From positions 1 to 46,228 of the forward strand of contig VMTC01000113.1 of the NCBI GenBank assembly GCA_013791765.1: a stretch of DNA of 46,228 bases. Reading direction: 5' to 3'. Position 1 is the stretch's first letter; each line of letters opens with the position of its first letter. The translations under genes were made by a program, and so were the position numbers. The stretch comes from Rhodoferax sp. (GTDB lineage: Bacteria; Pseudomonadota; Gammaproteobacteria; Burkholderiales; Burkholderiaceae_C). The notes under the pieces were generated by a model. The model made no database searches and was not told the origin of the DNA. It saw only the letters and a list, made by a program, of their open reading frames with translations. Below, piece by piece: positions 44,807-46,228 of the stretch.

Positions 44807-44979
44807 CCCTAGGGACGCTCTGCATAACTCCCTGCGGTCTGTGGCAGCACGGCCTCGGGCGCTCTACTGCGTTGCTTTTCTTGCCAATAGCTACGGCTAT
44901 TGGCAAGAAAAGCGCCTTGTAGCCCATCCCGATCCGCACTACCACATCCTCGCCAGAGTTATGCAGAGCATCCCTAGGG
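44807..44979. repeat. Nested long palindrome C (173 bp)
   Basis: The outer arms 44807-44830 and 44956-44979 are reverse complements with one mismatch in 24 (left arm starts CCCTAGGGACGCTCTGCATA). At the centre 44874-44890 and 44897-44913 are perfect 17-bp arms (TTGCCAATAG / CTATTGGCAA) around CTACGG. The stretches between outer and inner arms (44831-44873 and 44914-44955) also pair partly, so the whole element is one imperfect palindrome. The centre TAGCTACGGCTA also occurs, reversed, at the centre of palindrome A. The right end overlaps the stop codon (44974-44976) of the Mth938-like gene. Confidence 0.8.
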
Positions 44980-45348
44980 CGCATCAACCAACAGCGCCAC
45001 AACGACACTGCGGCCTTCGCCAGCCAGGATGTTGTAGGTGCGGCAGGCCGCGGGTGTGTCCATGGTTTCAAGGCCGATCTGCTGGTCAATCAAGGATTTA
45101 AGCCAGGCTCCCGGCGGAAATCGCAGGCGGTTGCCGCTGCCAAAAATAACCAGTTCGGGTTTGAGCGCTGCCAATAAATCAAAGTGCCCGGCGCTCAGGT
45201 CCTCAAAGCGCTTGCAATCCCAGGCAAAGCGTTCACCGCCCGAGCCAATCACCACACTGGTGTAGATTTTTTCGTTGCCCAAGCCAATCCAGCCTGGGCC
45301 GTAACCGCTGATGGATTGCACCGTGATGGCGTCGGGATGTATTTTCAT
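44974..45348 (-). CDS. Mth938/Xcc1710-like domain protein
   Basis: 124 aa. The single alpha/beta domain (formerly DUF498) shows YTSVVIGSGGERFAWDCKRF, then the characteristic PELVIFGSGNRLRFPP and LIDQQIGLETMDTPAACRTYNILAGEGRSVVVALL, the latter given as GLETMDTPAACRTYN and ILAGEGRSVVVALL. This small family (AAMDC-like in animals) has no firm function; a relative is near complex I assembly in mitochondria (NDUFAF3). The gene's last codons and stop lie within the end of palindrome C. ATG at 45348. Divergent from alaA. Confidence 0.88.
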   Translation of the reverse strand: MKIHPDAITVQSISGYGPGWIGLGNEKIYTSVVIGSGGERFAWDCKRFEDLSAGHFDLLAALKPELVIFGSGNRLRFPPGAWLKSLIDQQIGLETMDTPAACRTYNILAGEGRSVVVALLVDAP

Positions 45349-45457
45349 AGGGGCAAAGTGGGAATTTGAATGCTGCAGTGCATCAAAACGCAAGATTCCT
45401 GCAGCTAAATGTGGTCAAATTATAAGTTCCGCCTCGCGCCACCCCATCGGAGAGCCT

Positions 45458-46228
45458 GTGAAGACCATACGCAAATCAGCCAAATTGGCCAATGTCTGTT
45501 ATGACATTCGCGGCCCCATCATGGACGCCGCGCGCCAGATGGAGGAGGAGGGACACAAGATCATCAAGCTCAACATCGGCAACCTGGCGGTGTTCGGTTT
45601 TGACGCGCCGGAAGAGATTCAGCAGGACATGATCCGCAACCTGCCCAATTCGGCCGGTTACTCCGACAGCAAGGGTATTTTTGCGGCGCGCAAGGCCGTC
45701 ATGCATGAAACCCAAAAGCAGGGCATCAAGGGCGTGACGCTCGACGACATCTATTTGGGCAATGGCGCCAGCGAACTGATCGTCATGGCCACCAACACGC
45801 TGCTCGACAGCGGCGACGAATTGCTGCTGCCTTCACCCGACTACCCGCTGTGGACGGCAGCGGCCAGCCTGTCGGGCGGCACGCCGGTGCATTACCTGTG
45901 CGACGAAGCCAATGGCTGGATGCCGGACCTGAGCGACATTCGCGCCAAAATCACGCCGCGTACCAAGGGCATTGTGGTCATCAACCCCAATAACCCGACC
46001 GGTGCGCTGTATTCCGACGAGTTGCTCAAGGCGATCGTGCAGATAGCGCGCGAGCACGGTCTGGTGATCTTCGCCGACGAGGTCTACGACAAGGTCTTGT
46101 ACGACGGCGCCCGTCACACGGCGATAGGCTCCTTGAGTGAGGATGTGCTGACCTTGACCTTCAACTCGTTGTCCAAGAGCTACCGCTCTTGCGGTTACCG
46201 GGCCGGCTGGATGATCGTCTCGGGGGAC
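45458..46228 (+). CDS. alaA: Alanine aminotransferase AlaA (runs off window)
   Basis: 257 codons to the window edge from the GTG at 45458, with GGAGAG at 45449-45454 as ribosome binding site. It closely follows E. coli AlaA: KLANVCYDIRGPIMDAARQM, KIIKLNIGNLAVFGFDAP, SGDELLLPSPDYPLWTAA and INPNNPTGALYSDELL. PLP-binding Lys240 is in NSLSKSYRSCGYRAGW. It makes alanine from pyruvate with glutamate as donor. In the family the tetrad NIGN is often followed by PA; here it is LA. The C-terminal third is outside the window. Confidence 0.95.
   Translation, partial: MKTIRKSAKLANVCYDIRGPIMDAARQMEEEGHKIIKLNIGNLAVFGFDAPEEIQQDMIRNLPNSAGYSDSKGIFAARKAVMHETQKQGIKGVTLDDIYLGNGASELIVMATNTLLDSGDELLLPSPDYPLWTAAASLSGGTPVHYLCDEANGWMPDLSDIRAKITPRTKGIVVINPNNPTGALYSDELLKAIVQIAREHGLVIFADEVYDKVLYDGARHTAIGSLSEDVLTLTFNSLSKSYRSCGYRAGWMIVSGD

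Overview
The window reads as the chromosome of a betaproteobacterium, most likely a Rhodoferax- or Polaromonas-like member of the Comamonadaceae. This rests on protein sequence character, GC-rich codon use, the order purF-metZ-gltX, a TRAP-type gluconate operon, and interspersed repeats of a kind I associate with that family. I had no database, so the placement is inference. The contents are mostly ordinary housekeeping genes in short operons, flanked by two small accessory patches that each lie beside the 3' end of a tRNA gene.

Layout. 1-3218 is accessory: the start of an IS1182-type transposase, a DUF6900-like small protein, a decayed DUF3489 gene, a Fic protein, and about 630 bp of hairpin-rich DNA ending at tRNA-Thr(CGT). 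3327-8898 (minus) holds fbp, pepN, an HAD phosphatase and prfB, the last with an intact programmed +1 frameshift. 9528-13875 has a Met-rich exported protein, an alpha/beta hydrolase and an acyl-CoA synthetase. 13932-17582 (plus) has vapBC, tas, ybaK, plsY and a class I amidotransferase. 17823-19289 (minus) pairs yajQ with a degenerate HD-GYP-like protein. murB follows. 20527-25141 is a gluconate module: gntK-dctQ-dctM-dctP divergent from a LacI-type gntR, with two copies of one palindromic operator between them. 25212-30049 has an NAD-binding protein, argG, ppnP, an ArsC/Spx-like protein and folC. 30075-35542 (plus) runs dedD-like SPOR, cvpA, purF, metZ and gltX into tRNA-Ala, tRNA-Glu and tRNA-Asp. 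36128-37385 is a second accessory patch with a possible BREX brxC tail remnant and an MbcA/RES toxin-antitoxin pair. 37425-45348 (minus) holds an RluA-family synthase, trmB, gluQ, a renalase-like flavoprotein, a LysR regulator, a PhoH-family protein, bcp and a Mth938-like protein. alaA runs off the right edge.

The most unusual signal is repetitive DNA. A roughly 50-bp element occurs at least ten times on both strands. Two copies are intergenic and eight lie in frame inside coding genes (pepN, the HAD gene, the acyl-CoA synthetase twice, folC, the SPOR gene, trmB, gluQ). The six copies antisense to their host gene all use one reading frame and encode related peptides; the two sense copies share a second frame. 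This resembles Rickettsia palindromic elements in concept. Separately, several long imperfect palindromes (about 90-220 bp) sit in gene borders; two of them are clearly related to each other.
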